Of a stretch of 64,000 nucleotides of DNA, positions 14,201 to 25,780 are shown piece after piece. How positions within the stretch are numbered: the stretch's first letter is position 1; each line of letters begins with the position of its first letter. The translations under genes were made by a program, and so were the position numbers. The notes under the pieces are model-generated. The model saw only the letters and a program-made list of their open reading frames with translations, ran no database searches and was not told the DNA's origin. This DNA is from Trichoplax sp. H2 (Eukaryota; Placozoa; Uniplacotomia; Trichoplacea): positions 23,704 through 87,703 of the forward strand of contig NOWV01000254.1 in assembly GCA_003344405.1 (NCBI GenBank). Reading direction: 5' to 3'.

Positions 14201-17200
14201 TATACTAAACAGAAATATTCATGAATTATTGTTAGATAATTAATTACCGTAATATTCTTTAGAACTTGAGGATAAAATATGTTAAGTTAAATATTGATGT
14301 ATTGAAAGCCTTATTGGATTTTTTAAAACAGTTGTTTAATATGGAAGAATGGAGACGAATGCGATTGTATGATTTAGCGACAGAAATTCAAGCAAAATTT
14401 AGAGGTTTCTATCTGAGAAAATGGGTTAGTTTATGAAAAATCTTTTCAGTATGACTGCTAATTACTATGGAATGTAAACTCAGGAGAACAATATCCGATT
14501 ATGCCATACTTAATATTGAAATACTATTATAAAGCACGTCGAGGTTTTAATTGTCAAATGCAATTGCTTTTAATTTATAGTATTTAAGATTACGTCGTAG
14601 TCAAATTTCCATTTCAGCGAATTGGCGATGCTATCGTGTAAGTTATGCAAATGGTTTTCTGAGATTGTTTAAATTATTCTATCCTGTACCTGTATGCTAA
14701 TTAACTATCTCTTTTAATTTTGCGATTGGCTTGGCTAAATGTGAACATGCATAGGAACGAGCAAGTTTCCTAAGTGTTCGTTTCGCCTCCATTGCGGTTC
14801 AGCGATTCTGTCGCGGGTGGAAGGTAGTAATGTTGATCGATTGCAAAATAAGCTATATGACTTTTTGCAAGATATGTAGTACAGTAGTTATTTGCGAGCT
14901 TGAATTCCGACTAGATTATCGTTAACTTGAAACACCTGTTGTATTTGATTCTGCCATTATCATCTAGGCGAGAAAACTGTTTAAAGCAATGTTATACGAG
15001 AAGAAATGTACATGGGCTCAAGGGATAATCACCAAGTTCTTTTATGGATGGAAAGTATGTCATTATTTTTTGTTGAAAATGTCATCAGTAAATATATGCT
15101 ATAGGTGGCGTAAGTAATTTTTTCTTTCGATAATATTGTTACTACCAGGCTAGAAAGCTATACCGCAAATTGAAATATGAGAAGCAATGTACTATAGCAC
15201 AAGGAGTCATTAGGAGATTTTATTTTGGCTGGAAAGTAAGTTGTGTTAAAACTGCTGAACAACATAACCATCGTTTGCAGTTATACTGTTTTATCCGTTT
15301 ATTAACTCCGATCTGTTCACCTGCTGTATTTTTCCAATTTCGTTTGCATTCCTCTCTAAAATCTTAAATCATATAGCAAATTTTATAATTTAAAGAGTTC
15401 ATTACTTAAAATGTCTAGTTTCTTTCGCAACATTGCTCTTAAAACCTGTATAGTATCTTATCTCTGTATTATTTGATGTTAGTGAATTACAAATTTATTA
15501 GTCAGTAGAACTAGCTATTACAGGTCATTTACTGTCTTTAAAGAGGATATTTGCTAGCTCAAGTTCGAATATTTAAACCAACAGCTATTTTTTTACTTCA
15601 TAGGCAAGAAAGTTGGCTCGACTGTTACGCGAAGAAAAACGTCGTAAACTGGCTGTCAATGTCATTCGAACTTTTTTCTTCGGCTGGCAGGTACCTTAGT
15701 AAATGCTTGAGTTAAAAGAAGGGAGATAGATATTTCTCGTTTCGATCTGTTTATGTTTTCAGTAAGAGATTCATTACAGTATTTTTACTAACGTAGACAA
15801 CTCACTGTCAGTACTTTTATTTTTTAATCCAGAATATAAATATTTATGATGATAATTTATAACCCATAAATCTAACTCGTTCTGTTAAAATTGTAGGCTA
15901 GAAAGCTTGCTCGTAAACTACGAGAAGAAAAACGTCGTAATTTGGCAGCTAATGTGATTCGAACTTTTTTCTTTGGTTGGCAGGTTAAGAGTTGTTTCAG
16001 AAAACATTTTTATACAAGGAATTATATACCATATTTAGTCTCTTTATATATTAATGTCGATTTAGGCCAGAAAACTTGTTCGAGCTTTAAGACTTGAAAG
16101 AAAACGCAACAATGCCTCAACAACTATTCGTGCATATTATATAGGCTGGCAGGTGAAAATTTATTAGTGGCTTGTCAAAATATCGATTTTTTAAATGTTT
16201 ACTTTAAATGAATGCTTAACCTAGTAATTTAGAAAAACGATAAGGCTAACAGTAACTTAAATCTGGATATTTCTAGATTCGAAAGAAATATCGTAAAAAA
16301 TTTCCTTCTATTGCTGGGCCCAAAGTATACCGATTTTTGCGCCAAAGCTTGGTAAAATAATACTTTCACTTCATTACGATATCGGCACACAAAGACTACG
16401 ATATTGAACTAAAGAGATTATATCCTCTAATATTATCTTATTACCAACTTACCAACTAGAATTATCGATTTTTGAAAGCTGTTATTGATGAGTTACCATC
16501 GGAATCGCCTATAGAGAAAAATTGGCCGTCTTGCGGTCCTATGTTTGAAGAAATTTCTGATCAATTAAGGGAAATGCATCATGTTTGGCGAGTAAGTGAT
16601 CCTTTAGCCTTGTTTAGGTTATTGCTAATTACTGCATAATTCACGGTATACATTATATTATTACCTTTTGAATCGATTAGTGTGCTCGATTTCGCCGTCG
16701 TTTATCTCCAGAACAGCGCGAAATCTACTCGGAAAAACTATTAGCTAGCCAACTCTTCAATAATAAAAAGGAATACTATTCCCAAACGTAAGTACTACCA
16801 ATGTCAATGATTACTCATCAATGCATCCATTTTTGTATTACTGTGTAAATTATCTACCTTTGGCAATTAGAATTGTTGTAGTTAGCTGTAAAATTAAAAT
16901 ATATAGTTTACTTCTTATACAACTAATATTCGGTTTGAATATAGTGTTGGGGTACCATTCCGTGGTGATTATTGCGGATTAGGCAAGCATCCACTGTGGA
17001 AGACGATTACGAAAGGATATGATAAAGATAAAGAAGTTCATTGGGCTGATACTGTTATTAAATTACATCGTGCTAATGGAAAGGTGAGAGAATCAACTTA
17101 ACTAATACTGTTTAATTAAAATGGGAGGCGAGTTTAACATTATATTGCTGATTGCATTGCTAAACTAGTTCCATTTCAATTCCGAAATCAGTTGCTATAC

Positions 17201-18223
17201 CGTATACGCGTAGATCAGAAAGAACGGAAATAATTGTTCATGTCGTGCTAAGATCCACAATAAAGAGTTTGCTGTAGCAAATGTTGTGTTGTTCAGCTCA
17301 ATTACGAATAGAGTTTTGCTAATTTACTGTAATAATCGAGCAATTAAAGTGGACTAAGTCATCAAATAAAAGCTATGTACTAAATATTAATGCTTTTTGA
17401 TACTGCAGTACATTGATGTACTCGTAGAACGCTATTAAAGTCAATCCGCGAATTAAGTATTCGATAATTTTCTTAGGAGATAGAATAAATTTAACCTTTT
17501 GTACTTTGAGTTTCATGAAAAGAGAATCTCTTCATCATGGAAAGCTATCATTTTATTTTAAGATTGCCTCTTCAAGACTATTCAATGAAGGCAACCGATT
17601 CTAATCTATAATCTCCTTTTGAATTACTTTTTGCAGGGTGTACCGAGAATTTTAGCTGTTACTGGTGCTGCTATAATAATATTAGATTCTAAAACACTGA
17701 GCTTAAAATATCGTATTCCACTTCACGAATTAGCTACATTATTATTTAGTCCTCATAACGATACAGTTTGCGTTATTCAATGTAGAATGGTAAGAAAACT
17801 GATGATCAATCATTTTACAGCATTAATTTGAGAAATAGAAAATTTTTAATTGGCATCATTTCCGTATGATTTATGTTGTACAGGATAAAACATTGCCTCA
17901 TCTGAAGAAAGGGGATTTCTTAATTCAAACTCATCATGTTATCGAATTAGCAACAAAGATAGTACTTGTATTGAAAGATCTCAGCATATCCAATGACGAA
18001 CCTGTCGTTAAAATTGCAAAGAAGTAAGCTTTTGTAATCGTTCTAGCTTAAATTTAAACTGTATATTGACAATTTGATCTGATTTATAATTTGGCTGGTA
18101 TTTCGTAGATTTCCAATCAATTATCATGGTAAATGTTTACATGCATCATTTATCAAAGCGGAACAAACTCTTATTGACGCTGTGACCAAAAAAAAGCGTT
18201 CTCAATTTGAAATCTATGTCTAA
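8227..18223 (+). CDS. MYO1B: Class I myosin, MYO1A/B type, complete, 38 exons
   Basis: Single-headed, membrane-binding actin motor. Exons: 8227-8367, 8595-8710, 8931-9025, 9166-9270, 9915-9961, 10039-10102, 10240-10253, 10388-10472, 10603-10700, 10815-10962, 11150-11268, 11354-11440, 11566-11631, 11728-11832, 11933-11995, 12130-12180, 12512-12652, 12762-12932, 13045-13110, 13232-13299, 13387-13458, 13621-13696, 14079-14147, 14332-14424, 14581-14637, 14755-14823, 14968-15054, 15149-15235, 15604-15690, 15897-15983, 16066-16152, 16277-16351, 16460-16591, 16681-16787, 16945-17083, 17637-17789, 17884-18023, 18109-18223. All phases close, giving 1193 residues (vertebrate Myo1b is about 1100). Seen: P-loop GESGSGKT at about 110-117, switch I NNNSSRFGK at about 162-170, switch II DIYGFE at about 387-392, converter end near 689, IQ region 690-932, TH1 lipid-binding tail from about 933. 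The first in-frame ATG giving a family-like N-terminus is 8227. The subtype is inferred from the 29-residue IQ exons and the tail. Confidence 0.95.
10240..10253 (+). other. 14-nt microexon of the myosin gene
   Basis: Between acceptor ACTATAAAG and donor GTAAGG. It completes Tyr and adds Leu-Leu-Glu-Lys, the conserved YLLEKSRVV stretch of myosin heads, with Ser-Arg-Val-Val supplied by the next exon at 10388. Without it the frame breaks, so it must be constitutive. Confidence 0.88.
14968..16152 (+). other. Five tandem 87-nt IQ cassette exons
   Basis: Exons 14968-15054, 15149-15235, 15604-15690, 15897-15983 and 16066-16152 are each exactly 87 nt, phase 0 at both ends, and encode 29 residues. 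Each begins Ala-Arg-Lys-Leu and ends Gly-Trp-Lys or Gly-Trp-Gln. Each carries an IQ-like calmodulin/light-chain site. The first two resemble each other (GWK endings), the third and fourth are nearly the same ([14 protein letters not shown]), and the fifth is more distant. Any subset could be skipped without shifting the frame. Vertebrate Myo1b is known to vary its lever arm by skipping 29-residue IQ exons; here the cassette number is larger. Confidence 0.9.
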
Positions 18224-19855
18224 ATTTTTCTATTCTATTGCAACGACTGGGTTATAATTGGATGTATGAAAACAATTTTCGATTGAAGTCGTAGGCTAGC
18301 TGCATCTCGTTGCGACTAGAGAGCGTAGATAAATTGACTGCAATGACATTGTATTTGTGAAGTATTTACCCTATGCCATTTATTGGATCACTCTGTGTTT
18401 GTTAATTATAACTATTTGCAAAGAACTGATAATAAAATGATCACTATTCAATCCTATAGGCTTTCTACAGTTCCTAAAGTTCATTTCAAGAGATTGTTGT
18501 AAGATTAGCTCCTGTACGACCATCATGATTTACTAGTAATTTATTTCTTCTTCCAATAACGCTACTTATTTGAAGTTGTGTCTGCCACAATTTTTAGGCA
18601 TAGCGTTCAAGTTTTGGACTTGAATATTCCTTCATTTTCTTACTACAGTATTTACTGTTGCAATATTTTAGTTGTTCATCAACCCTGTGAGCGGTTACTT
18701 ACTAGCACGTTGACGTTTTTCTCTTCATGCTAATTTGACACTCAATTAACTATAATTGGTTTAGTTCAAAATAGATAATGTCGTCTTATTATTCAAGTTG
18801 TAGCCCTTAATACGGCCCATTTGAAGGAGATCAATCTCTCCCGTCAGATTGAATATTTTCTATGGATAGCCTACTTTACCAGCCGATAAATAAATGATAA
18901 TCGTGGATTCATTTTTTTGTCCTACTCTATTTTACAAGTTAACCGATTTTATTGACATGATTGCAAACAAGATATATTAATAATGTGATAGGACTACAAT
19001 ATATAACAATGAATATCTGCGTCGATAGTGGGCAATCTGTCATGAATTCTTATATATCTTGAAATGAAGTTATACTTCCGTCGATACGCAAACATATCCC
19101 AATAACAAGGAAGATTGTAGTATCAAAAGCATTTGATTTTACACCATCCAATTGATATACACGGATTTTTTGGCGTTCCAATGATGGCCGAAATGTGGAT
19201 TGGTTGCTGTCAGTGTATATCTTGAATCGATGTCAACCATAGAATAGGCTAATAGATAGGAAGTTTATTAGCAGCAGGATATAATGTTGCATAACGGAAA
19301 GTAAAGTGTAATCATTGCTTTGTGCCTTTCCTATACAAGAATTAAGTCTATGCGAGGTTACAATTGCTATCATGAAAAAAGCCATGCCATTGCCCATTCG
19401 CTTGAGTACCACCCTATCAACGTGATTATTGTAAAAGATTGGAATATAGCCCCATCGGACCTACATCTGTTGGTAATAAATATTTGTCTTAACTTGTTGA
19501 TGCCATTGAAAGCCTTGTCAATTTGGCATGTATCAAGTCAATCATCAAACAATTTACTCATTTTAGTATTGATTGTAGCATGGATAATACAAGCATGTAG
19601 TATAAAATTTGAAAAGCCTACGATGATATTACAGTGTACAGATAGATTATAGGTATTCCATTTTCAACATTGTCATGGATAAAGTACAGGGAAGAAAGGT
19701 TGATGAAGAGGCCAAAAAAACATTAGTAAACGATACAGTATAGAAAAGATATGATCATTGTACATGACAGTCTAAGTTACAGTATTGACAAGATAGAAAG
19801 CGCATGATTGATTCCATCAGCGCGTTTGGAAGTCCTCTGCAAAAAGGTCTATCCA
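18224..19855. other. Convergent intergenic region, myosin and SEM1 3' sides
   Basis: Holds the 3' UTRs of two convergent genes. A possible plus-strand polyadenylation signal AATAAA lies at 18431-18436. The 110-codon open frame at 19320-19652 has no recognisable domain and no exon support. Nothing else is evident. Confidence 0.5.
18431..18436 (+). terminator. Possible polyA signal of the myosin gene
   Basis: AATAAA about 210 bp after the myosin stop codon, the first canonical hexamer downstream. Position-based guess only. Confidence 0.4.
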
Positions 19856-20250
19856 TTACTGACCACCTGTCTTGTGACCATGTTTCTCAAGTTCGGCTCT
19901 ACGCCATGATAATAAAAGCATCATGCATTTAAGACATTTCAACATCATTGTAGCCATCCTGAAGTTATTGATGTAGTTGACTTACCGTAACTGATTGGAA
20001 AAATCATCTTCAATGTTGTCATCATCCCAACTATCTTCCCAGACATGTTCATCCTCTTCATCTTCATCATTTTCATCCCATTCTACCAGCAAATAGAATC
20101 CAAATTAATGTGACTGCTGTCAATGCTATCATGTCCATAACCTAACACATGCACCACTATTTATTGCAAACCTTCAGCGGGAAATTCTTCAAATTCATCA
20201 TCTTCTTCAAGTAATCCTAAATCAGGTTTTTTCTGCTCGGTAGCTGCCAT
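19856..20250 (-). CDS. SEM1: 26S proteasome lid subunit SEM1/DSS1, complete
   Basis: Small acidic intrinsically disordered protein of the 19S proteasome lid. It also binds BRCA2 and the TREX-2 mRNA export complex. Minus-strand exons are 20172-20250, 19986-20082 and 19856-19898, total 219 nt, 72 residues plus stop (human is 70). Exon 1 has [17 protein letters not shown]. Exon 2 has [13 protein letters not shown] and EDDFSNQL, which are the two conserved Trp-containing acidic motifs. Exon 3 has AELEKHG and ends in TGGQ. Frames join exactly. The exon 1 donor is the weak GTTTGC; the exon 2 donor is GTAAG. The gene is too short and too split to show as a long ORF. It is divergent from beta-mannosidase, with 1.4 kb of repeat-rich sequence between their starts. 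Confidence 0.97.
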
Positions 20251-20546
20251 GTTGACTAACGAATACAGAGGAATGGAGGAAAGTGGAAGGTAGTGGAAGT
20301 CAACGAGCCAGTGGCCAACGATTCCTTTTGTGCGCTCAATCCACGTTGAAAACGATAGCGCTTACAGTACTGTCGACTTGAGTGTATTGTATTACCGTCG
20401 GATGGATCAATTGCTGCATCATCACGCTCCTGGTCCATCCACTATCCATCCACCACCTACAGTGCAAGACTGGTCAAGCTACAGTACAGTACTGTCGTGA
20501 TCGGGTACTGTGTACTGTACAGTACAGTACAGTACGCTAGTGGCCA

Positions 20547-21310
20547 CAGTACTGCACTGTAGAGATGAATCTTGACACTGTAGTCGGACGGACTCCCAAA
20601 TGATACTGTTGCAATACTACTGTACTGTACAGTACTGTACATTGAGTGTACAAGTGTACAGTACAGTACAAGAGTAGCAAAGACTACAGTACTGTAATTT
20701 TCTGCTACTGTGTACTGTACTGTACTGTGTTATACTGTACTGTACCCTATACTGTACTGTAGACTGTAGAGTACAGAGGTAAGAAAAAACCTCTACAGTA
20801 CAGTACTGTATGAAGAAAAGTTTTCTGTACTGTATGATCTTCACATTTGCCAGGTGAAAGTTGCTACAGATTACTTTTGAGCAGACACAGAACTGTACAG
20901 TATTCTGTAGCCGTGAGTCGTTACTTGATTAGTGTAGTACATGTACAGTACAGTAGAGTACAGAGGTAAGAAAAAACCTCTACAGTACAGTACAGTACTG
21001 TATAAAGAAAAGTTTTCTGTATGATCTTCACATTTGCCAGGTGAAAGTTGCTACGGATTGCTTTTGAGCAGACGCAGTACTGTACAGTATTTAGTAGCCG
21101 TGAGTCGTTACTTGATTAGTGTACAGTACTGTACTGTAGGGCATGCAGTACTGTACCACAAACACTACAGTGCACACTGTACAGTACATTGTACACAGTA
21201 CTGGACTGGACTGGAACAAGATCAGTTGTCAGCCTTCAAACTTTCCACTGTGTCCTTGGGGAGTCCATCCGACTACAGTGCAAAGACTCATCTCTACAGT
21301 ACAGTACTGT
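20547..21310. repeat. Long inverted repeat flanking the palindrome block
   Basis: The left arm at 20547-20598 and the reverse complement of the right arm at 21258-21310 match over about 52 bp with about five mismatches. Shared words include ACTGTAGAGATGA, CACTGTAGTCGGA and GGACTCCC. The arms enclose about 660 bp including both direct-repeat copies. This looks like a foldback or MITE-like unit, but I could not define a target-site duplication. Confidence 0.8.
20766..21140. repeat. 187-bp direct repeat, two copies
   Basis: Copy A starts at 20766 and copy B at 20953, both with gtagagtacagaggtaagaa. They stay alike through gaagaaaagttttctg, atcttcacatttgccaggtg, ttttgagcagac and agccgtgagtcgttacttga. 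Each copy has a hairpin AGAGGT-8 nt-ACCTCT and the palindrome AGAAAAGTTTTCT. Differences are a few substitutions and small gaps. Confidence 0.88.
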
Positions 21311-21685
21311 ATCACAAGCTATAGGCCAAAGGAGATTGGTAGAATGAGACCATAGTAAGTCTTGGAAATTCAACTGTGCCACCAACATGCTACCATAATG
21401 GTCAGTAGGCGAAACTACAGTACACTGAGTACAGTGTAGAGTCGCGCTTGGTCAGGTGACTCATCTCACCTACGGTACTGCAAAGGAGCTTTGGTCTTGT
21501 TATTGGACAGCGAATGATATTATTATCAATTGATTATTTGGATGCAGCTACTGGATCCAGGCATGCTAGAAAAGATTCCATCATCAATTCAACATTATTC
21601 ATCTCTATCCTGGACATTCTGGCAGTCGCCATTGGATAGTCGTTGTACTTTGCATTAACGATAGCGACTCTACTCAGGGTATCTC

Positions 21686-24600
21686 ATGGCAGTAAAATAT
21701 ACATGGTTGTTCTTGGCTATGGTACTTACTTTTCTTACTATAGATTATCCTATGCGTGCAGATTGTAAGAGGACTCCAACGGGAACATCAGTGATAGATT
21801 TACATGGAACATGGCAATTCAAAAACTCAAACGGCAGCATAAAAGGCCATGGAACGGTACCTGGTTGTATCCATACCGATTTAATAGCTACCAAGAAAAT
21901 TGATAATCCATATTATGGCTACAATGATGTCAACTATCGTTGGATTGCCTTCGATAATTGGACTTATGCAAGAGAATTCACTGGTAAGTCATTTGTTTGA
22001 TCAGACTACATGATTAGACGGTATGGTAAAAGTCAATATTCTTCTACAGGCTACACTATGGTACTTGCTTTGATTGATTGATGTTGTGCTCGTCATGTAA
22101 TTGCATGCAATGGGTAGTCTCCATACAATTTATCCACATCCAATAATATCCAATTGGCTTGTTATAGTAGATGATTCTACCGTACATTACGGCAAAAGAG
22201 TGATGACTTTGTAAACCATATCTCCAAGTAATGCATGGACATACTACGTATTCCTCTACAGGCTACAACATTGCTCCCTTCAGTAATTGATTTTGCTATA
22301 CTCGTAATGTACTGTAATCCATCATTATTCATTCACTAATTTATTATATCCGTATATTTGAATATTATGATTATTACATGCCATGAATAGTCTCCAAAGG
22401 ATTTATCCAATCCAAAAATATCGAATTGGTCTGTTATGGGTTAGACACGGTTGCTTCCGTTGCTATCAATAATAAGGTGGTTGGTACAACTACCAACATG
22501 TTTTATAGATATGTGTTCGACGTCAAGCATGCTCTTCGCACTGGTAAAAATACAATTGCTATAAAGTTCACTTCTGCTGTAACATACGCTGCTAGTCAAA
22601 GTATGGCTTACAAAGACGATATTCCTCCTGATTGCCCTCCCGCAATTCAACATGGCGAATGCCATCGCAACTTTATTCGAAAAGAACCCTGTTCTTTCAG
22701 TTGGGATTGGGGTCCCGCTTTTATAACACAAGGAATATGGCGCGACATTCAATTGCAAGGCTATAATTCCCCGATTATCAGAGATGTTAAAATTTCTCCG
22801 CTATACAATAAAGGTAAGGGAGAATGGATATTATTTGTTTTCAATGGATACTGAAATGAAAACCTTTTCATTGGGATAGTAATAGCCGTAATAGTGACAA
22901 GATTTCTTTGAAATCGTTAAATCGAATCTTGATGTTTTCAATTGATACTGAAATGAAAACCTTTTCATTGTCATAGTAATAGCCGTAATAGTGACAAGAT
23001 TTCTTGAAATCAATAAAAGCGTCCTGATAATGTTAAATCGAATCTTTACTTGTATCTCCAAATGCAGGGAAAAAGGAATGGACTTTAAATACAACTGTTG
23101 TATTTTATAGCAGTTCTAATTTTAAGGGTACTGGCAAACTGACAATTTCTATCAAACCTAAACTCAAAATTGCTCAACAAACGTGGACAGTATCTTTATC
23201 TAAATATCCTTATGTCCTCAATGTTGTTACAAAAATCAATGGAAATGTAAATAGATGGTGGCCAATTGGTTATGGAAATCAATCTATGTATACTTTGAAG
23301 GTAAATTTTATTATTAATATCACCATAATAAGCAAAAATTGAAATTGGTTTGAGATATTAATTTCGAGCTGTAATTGTTCATTAATCTATTAAATAGGCT
23401 CAATTTCAAATAGATGGTCATGCACAACCTACTACCTCCATTACTAGGCGTTTTGGTTTTCGGACAACCAAACTACTACAGCCAAAGTTAAAGAAAGGAT
23501 ATGGTTTCTTCTTTGAAATTAACGATGTGCCTATCTTTTTAAAGGGAGCTAATTGGATACCCGCTGATTCTTTTGAAAGTCGTGTTACTCCTACTGTTAT
23601 CAGAAATTTATTACAGTCTGCAATCGATGCAAACATGAATGTAGTTCGTAATTGGGGAGGAGGTATATAATTATCCATCGGTAATGTTAATATTTCGGTT
23701 GTTATTGTATATAAGAATGAAATCTGAGATACATTGGTCTTAGGGATCTACCAACATGAAGCTTTTTATGATATTGCTGACGAGCTTGGATTACTAGTCT
23801 GGGAAGAGCTGAAGTACGCTTGTTCAATGTATCCTGTGGATAGTAAATTCTTAAATTCGATTAAGAATGAAATAACTTATCAGGTAGGTTGATTTCGACT
23901 TGTTTTGGGGGTCTTTTAATTGATTTTAGCCTTCGACTTGGATAAAATCTGAGATACGAGTAATCATCAAATTCTGATCACCTTTAGGTTAGAAGATTAC
24001 ATCATCATCCTTCCATCTTTGTTTGGGGAGGCAACAATGAAAACGAAGTAGCTATAGCTCAAAATTGGTATGGAACCGATAAAAATCCCTCGCTTTACAA
24101 GAAGAATTACGTAGAATTGTATATAAAAACAATACGTCCTATAGTACTCAGTGAAGATCTATCCAGGCCATTCCTATCTTCGTCTCCTTCAAATGGTGTA
24201 CAAAGTGAAAAAGATGATTGGTTAGCTACTAATCCCCAAGATCCATACTATGGTGACGGTAAGACTAGTAATAGCAGTACTTCAAATAACAGTCTTATTA
24301 AAATTTTGAGATTAAAAAATAGTTTCCTCTCTATGACTATCTGACATACTATATTATGGTTGTTACTACGTAGTGCATTATTACAATTATAGCTCAGACA
24401 TTTGGAAAACGTCTTCATACCCAACGCCTCGCTTTGCATCCGAATATGGATTTCAATCGTATCCTTCATTTGAGGCATTGTCACAGGTTTCCGAGCCTTC
24501 CGATTGGAAATTTAACAGTTCATTTATGGAGCATCGTCAGCACCATCCTCAAGGGACAGCTCAATTGCTTCAACAAATGAATTTGCATTTTACTCTTCCG

Positions 24601-25780
24601 AGTTCTAACACTAGCAAGAAAAGCTTTGAGGATTATATCTTTTTTACTCAGGTATGCAGTATTGATTCTTCTGTACTTAATGGCCATTATGAGATACTTA
24701 TAGTAGACTATTTATTATGTTGGTGGTTTATTGTATTTTCTTTAATAAGCGTATGTTATCTCGCGCACTGTCACTCAATTATTCATTGTAGATAGTTCAG
24801 GCTGTCGGCTACACTGTCGAAACCGAACATTACAGAAGAAGAAGGAGTTTACTCGATTCTAGCAATAAAGGGATGACTATGGGTGCTCTTTACTGGCAGT
24901 TAAATAGTATATGGCCAGCACCATCTTGGTCTTCCTTAGAATATGGTGGGCGTTGGAAAATGTTGCAATATTATGCAGCGAAATTTTTTGCCCCTGTAAC
25001 GTTGTCTATTTATGAAGATCAGGATATTATCCACGTTTTTGGAATGAATGATTATCAGGTACGTTATTTCTGTACTTGTCTTGCCATAATTGGAGTAATA
25101 GTTATTTGATTTAGTATCATTTGATTAAATCTACCTATTGCAACATAAAGTCCTCTTTCCATGGTTTGGGTTTAATGACACTAAGAACTTGGTCGTCAAT
25201 GAAGCCATTACATGCTTGGAATTTAACCATTAATCTCAAACCTTTGTCGTCAGTAAGCTTAGATATTAATCTACACATTATTTCTCCAGTAGAATTACTA
25301 GGAGACTGGTCCTTACTCTTTTAACCTGCAACTTACTTTTGTTATTATAAATATTGCTTTCATCAGAAACCGATATTCCACAAAAATTCCAGGACGTTAC
25401 TGAAAAGTGGCGATTGTTCAAATCGTTTAAAATGTGTAATTACGCTGCAATTATACGATAATCATCATAGACCTGTTGGTGCTGCCAGTTCGCTGTATTT
25501 GTCTGCTTTTAAGCATCCTGAATTACTAAAAAATCCAAAATTAAAAGTAACTGTAAAATCCAAAAGTGCTAGTAGTACTTATAAAATTATGATAAAAAGT
25601 TCAGCTATTGCTCCATTTACTTGGCTTAGTTCGGGCTCTATCAGAGGTCGCTTTTCGGATAATGGATACTTGACTAGTGATGCAACTACTTTCATTGAAT
25701 TTTATGCATGGCAGAATATTACTATGAAAATGCTGCAGAAAAATTTAAAAGTGATGTCATTATATGATGTATACAATTAA
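21686..25780 (+). CDS. MANBA: Lysosomal beta-mannosidase (GH2), complete, 10 exons
   Basis: Removes terminal beta-mannose from the Man-beta-1,4-GlcNAc remnant of N-glycans in lysosomes. Exons: 21686-21983, 22391-22813, 23068-23300, 23398-23662, 23744-23883, 23988-24258, 24374-24651, 24792-25058, 25151-25252, 25367-25780. All phases close, giving 896 residues (human 879). The N-terminus is a signal peptide (hydrophobic LFLAMVLTFL). A GH2 jelly-roll region with FSWDWGPAF near the end of exon 2, then WWPIGYG, GANWIPAD and NWGGGIYQ follow. The acid/base Glu lies in WGGNNENE (471 or 473), and the nucleophile is probably Glu567 in FASEYG. C-terminal WSS and GRFSDNG blocks align with family members. 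The exon 9 acceptor CATAAAG was preferred because it keeps the family spacing; an upstream TTTAG at 25114 is also in frame. No key residue is missing. Confidence 0.97.
22118..22165 (+). pseudogene. Dead duplicate of the start of MANBA exon 2
   Basis: Inside intron 1, after an acceptor-like GGGTAG, the sequence tctccatacaatttatccac and the bases to 22165 closely match the first 50 bp of exon 2 (22391 onward, tctccaaaggatttatccaa). Flanking intron is duplicated too: ctacaggctac occurs at 22044 and 22255. In the needed frame the copy hits a TAA within ten codons and has no donor at its end, so it cannot be a working exon. Confidence 0.8.
22837..23047. repeat. 97-bp tandem duplication in MANBA intron 2
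   Basis: Two copies starting near 22837 and 22934, each with gatactgaaatgaaaacctt, tagtaatagccgtaatagtg and acaagatttctt. Each contains the perfect hairpin AATGAAAA-CC-TTTTCATT. Copies are close to identical over about 70 bp, so the event is recent. Confidence 0.88.

Larger units (their letters stand above)
20459..21330. repeat. Palindrome-rich block (ACAGTACTGT-type)
   Basis: The self-complementary words TACAGTACTGTA, ACAGTACTGT and GTACAGTAC and their overlaps occur dozens of times in under 0.9 kb, on a less AT-rich background than the rest of the window. The block lies between the divergent SEM1 and beta-mannosidase start codons. Open frames on both strands here (20457-20642, 20617-20844, 21034-21355) are by-products of the repeat and translate to low-complexity Tyr/Val/Thr/Cys-rich peptides. 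Confidence 0.9.

Noticed and set aside
19320-19652. 110-codon open frame as a membrane protein gene
   Set aside because: No ATG at the frame start, no domain, irregular hydrophobicity, and it lies in the overlap of two 3' UTR regions. Length alone is not enough in AT-rich DNA.
20256-20438. 60-codon minus-strand frame ending 5 nt before the SEM1 start, as a regulatory uORF
   Set aside because: Possible in principle, but it depends on an unknown transcription start and the peptide has no recognisable feature. Not listed as a gene.
20457-21355. Several open frames in the palindrome block
   Set aside because: They are by-products of ACAGTACTGT repeats, which are free of stops in some frames, and appear on both strands at once.
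22441-23678. Minus-strand frames opposite beta-mannosidase exons
   Set aside because: Shadows of the plus-strand coding sequence, whose frame and motifs are unambiguous.
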